NCBI GenBank assembly: GCA_002407775.1
Contig: DHOP01000043.1
Span: forward strand, 1 to 23,890
Direction: 5' to 3'
Source of the DNA: Prevotella sp. UBA5387
GTDB lineage: Bacteria; Bacteroidota; Bacteroidia; Bacteroidales; Bacteroidaceae
Length of the DNA: 23,890 bases
Below are positions 22,120 to 23,890 of the stretch, piece by piece. The stretch's first letter is position 1. Each line of letters begins with the position of its first letter. Made by a program: the position numbers and the translations under genes. Under the pieces are notes generated by a model. It was not told where the DNA came from, made no database searches, and was given only the letters and a program-made list of their open reading frames with translations.

Positions 22120-23890
22120 ATGAAAAAAGGAAACATTGGGGTTACAACCGAGAATATTTTCCCCGTTATCAAAAAATTTCTCTATTCTGACCATGAGATT
22201 TTCCTGCGTGAGATGATTTCTAATGCCGTAGATGCTACGCAGAAGTTGAAAACCGCAGCACAGAAAGGTGACTTTAAGGGTGAGTTAGGTGATCTGTCCG
22301 TTCGCGTAACGTTGAATAAAAAGGCCAAGACGTTCACCATCAGTGACCGCGGTATTGGTATGACTGAGGAAGAGATTGATAAGTATATCAACCAAATCGC
22401 ATTTTCGGGAGTCACAGATTTCCTTGACAAATATAAGGATGAGGCCAATGCTATCATCGGCCATTTCGGTCTGGGATTCTACTCTTCATTCATGGTTTCC
22501 GACCGTGTGGACATTATAACCAAGAGCTATAAGGAAGACACTAAAGCCGTGGAGTGGAGCTGTGACGGTTCACCGGAATTCACACTTAAGGATACTGACA
22601 AGGCCGATCGTGGCACAGATATCGTGCTTCATATTTCTGACGACTGTCAAGAGTTCTTGGAGAAGGCACGCATCGAGACATTACTGAACAAGTACTGCAA
22701 GTTTATGGCAGTGCCTGTGGTGTTTGGTAAGAAGACCGAATGGAAGGACGGCAAAGAAGTGGATACTGAAGAGGACCATGTCATCAATGATGTGGAGGCA
22801 CTCTGGCTGAAGCAACCATCTGGGATAAAGGACGAAGATTATAAGAGTTTTTATCGCACACTATATCCAATGTCGGATGAGCCTCTGTTCTGGATACACC
22901 TTAACGTGGACTTCCCATTCCATTTGACTGGTATATTGTATTTCCCACGCATTGCAAGCAACATCGATTTGCAGCGTAACAAGATACAGCTCTATAGCAA
23001 CCAAGTGTTTGTTACCGACCAGGTAGAAGGCATCGTGCCTGATTTCCTCACGTTGCTCCATGGCGTCATCGACTCTCCAGATATTCCGCTCAATGTGAGC
23101 CGTAGCTATCTACAGAGCGATTCCAACGTAAAGAAGATTTCGACTTACATCACAAAGAAGGTGGCTGACCGTTTGCAACAGATCTTTAAGGATGACCGTA
23201 AGGACTACGAACAGAAGTGGGATGATCTGAAGCTGTTCATCAATTATGGCATGCTTTCACAGGAAGACTTCTTCGACCGTGCAAAGGACTTTGCTCTTTT
23301 CAAGGACGTTGATGGCAAGTATTTCACCTACGAAGAGTATAAGACGCTCATCAAAGACAATCAAACGGACAAGAATGGCGACCTGATATACCTCTATGCA
23401 ACCGACAAGGAGGATCAATATACCTATATCAATAATGCTCAGGATAAGGCTTACAGCGTGCTTTTGTTCGACGGACAACTTGATGTGCCAATTGTAAGCA
23501 TGTTGGAACAGAAGTTTGAGAAGAGCCGTTTCTCTCGTGTTGATGGTGACATCATTGACCGTCTCATCGTGAAGGAGGATGCTAAGAAGACCGTTCTTGA
23601 AGAGAACGACCGTGACAATCTGTCAGAAGTGTTCCGCTCCCAGATGCCTAAGATGGACAAAGCCACATTCAATGTGGATATTGAATCCCTCGGCGAGCAG
23701 TCCTCACCGGTTGTTATCACACAGAGTGAGTATATGCGTCGTATGAAGGAAATGAGTAAGTTCCAGCCGGGGATGAGCTTCTATGGACAGATGCCAGATA
23801 GCTATACTGTAGTGCTAAATGCTGACCATCCTTTGGTGAAGAATGTGCTTGACGCAACAAACAACGCTACGGCAGAGGCCTTGAAACCTG
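22120..23890 (+). CDS. htpG: Molecular chaperone HtpG (Hsp90), 3' end outside the window
   Basis: The frame is open from the ATG at 22120 to the right edge, giving 590 codons of a protein whose family is usually 620-690 residues; it is cut by the window, not broken. HtpG is the bacterial Hsp90, an ATP-driven dimeric chaperone of the cytoplasm. The N-terminal ATPase domain shows FLREMISNAVDAT (28-40) with catalytic Glu31, Asn35 for magnesium, DRGIGM (76-81) and the ATP-lid glycines GHFGLGF (114-120). The middle domain includes RSYLQSD, with the arginine that contacts ATP in Hsp90. The start is supported by the family-typical opening (KKGNIGVTTENIFPVIKKF). No CIRCE element precedes it; a sigma-54-like promoter does. 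Confidence 0.95.
   Translation, partial: MKKGNIGVTTENIFPVIKKFLYSDHEIFLREMISNAVDATQKLKTAAQKGDFKGELGDLSVRVTLNKKAKTFTISDRGIGMTEEEIDKYINQIAFSGVTDFLDKYKDEANAIIGHFGLGFYSSFMVSDRVDIITKSYKEDTKAVEWSCDGSPEFTLKDTDKADRGTDIVLHISDDCQEFLEKARIETLLNKYCKFMAVPVVFGKKTEWKDGKEVDTEEDHVINDVEALWLKQPSGIKDEDYKSFYRTLYPMSDEPLFWIHLNVDFPFHLTGILYFPRIASNIDLQRNKIQLYSNQVFVTDQVEGIVPDFLTLLHGVIDSPDIPLNVSRSYLQSDSNVKKISTYITKKVADRLQQIFKDDRKDYEQKWDDLKLFINYGMLSQEDFFDRAKDFALFKDVDGKYFTYEEYKTLIKDNQTDKNGDLIYLYATDKEDQYTYINNAQDKAYSVLLFDGQLDVPIVSMLEQKFEKSRFSRVDGDIIDRLIVKEDAKKTVLEENDRDNLSEVFRSQMPKMDKATFNVDIESLGEQSSPVVITQSEYMRRMKEMSKFQPGMSFYGQMPDSYTVVLNADHPLVKNVLDATNNATAEALKP

Overview
The window looks like a chromosomal segment of a Bacteroidota bacterium, most likely Prevotellaceae (Prevotella or a close relative). 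The evidence is recurrent TAnnTTTG -7 boxes upstream of genes, an archaeal/eukaryotic-type prolyl-tRNA synthetase, a malic enzyme fused to a phosphotransacetylase domain, a six-domain ribosomal protein S1, Kdo (lipopolysaccharide) genes, and a pectate lyase ending in a type IX-like C-terminal sorting region. The genus is inferred, not proven. No insertion sequence, integrase, rRNA, tRNA, prophage or CRISPR array is visible. This is a mostly housekeeping stretch with rather long, structured intergenic regions.

Layout. A possible gene start leaves the left edge on the minus strand (1-45). maeB (500-2788, +) ends at a strong terminator. A secreted PL1-type pectate lyase (3131-4843, -) has a textbook promoter with an operator-like palindrome upstream. 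proS follows (5599-7080, -). An OmpA-family lipoprotein (7334-7999, +) is followed directly by mtgA (8063-8782, +), a small four-helix DUF4405-like membrane protein (8921-9382, +) and a PcrA/UvrD helicase (9552-12098, +). rpsO (12504-12773, -) and typA/bipA (12979-14781, +) are divergent. Then comes a minus-strand cluster kdsA-kdsD-phospholipase D-like protein (18431 down to 15115); kdsA and kdsD overlap by ATGA. rpsA (19037-20812, +), a Vsr-type mismatch endonuclease (21269-21802, +) and the first 590 codons of htpG (22120 to the right edge, +) close the window.

How the genes relate. Several envelope functions occur together: mtgA polymerises peptidoglycan strands, the OmpA lipoprotein probably anchors the outer membrane to peptidoglycan, kdsD and kdsA make the Kdo precursor for lipid A/LPS, and the PLD-like protein resembles cardiolipin synthases. 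proS, rpsO, rpsA and typA serve translation. pcrA and vsr serve DNA repair.

The least ordinary signals are non-coding. Two intergenic loci 13.4 kb apart (5275-5384 and 18667-18798) carry related arrays built on a strict 22-bp period, with no unique spacers and with shared cores, including one inverted unit that creates nested inverted repeats. htpG is preceded by a close match to a sigma-54 -24/-12 promoter. An intrinsic terminator ends 7 nt before the mtgA start codon, and a 7-bp hairpin ends 5 nt before the start codon of the PLD-like gene. The vsr gene has no cytosine methyltransferase beside it. I found no multi-gene novel system; the 22-bp repeat family is the best candidate for something undescribed.
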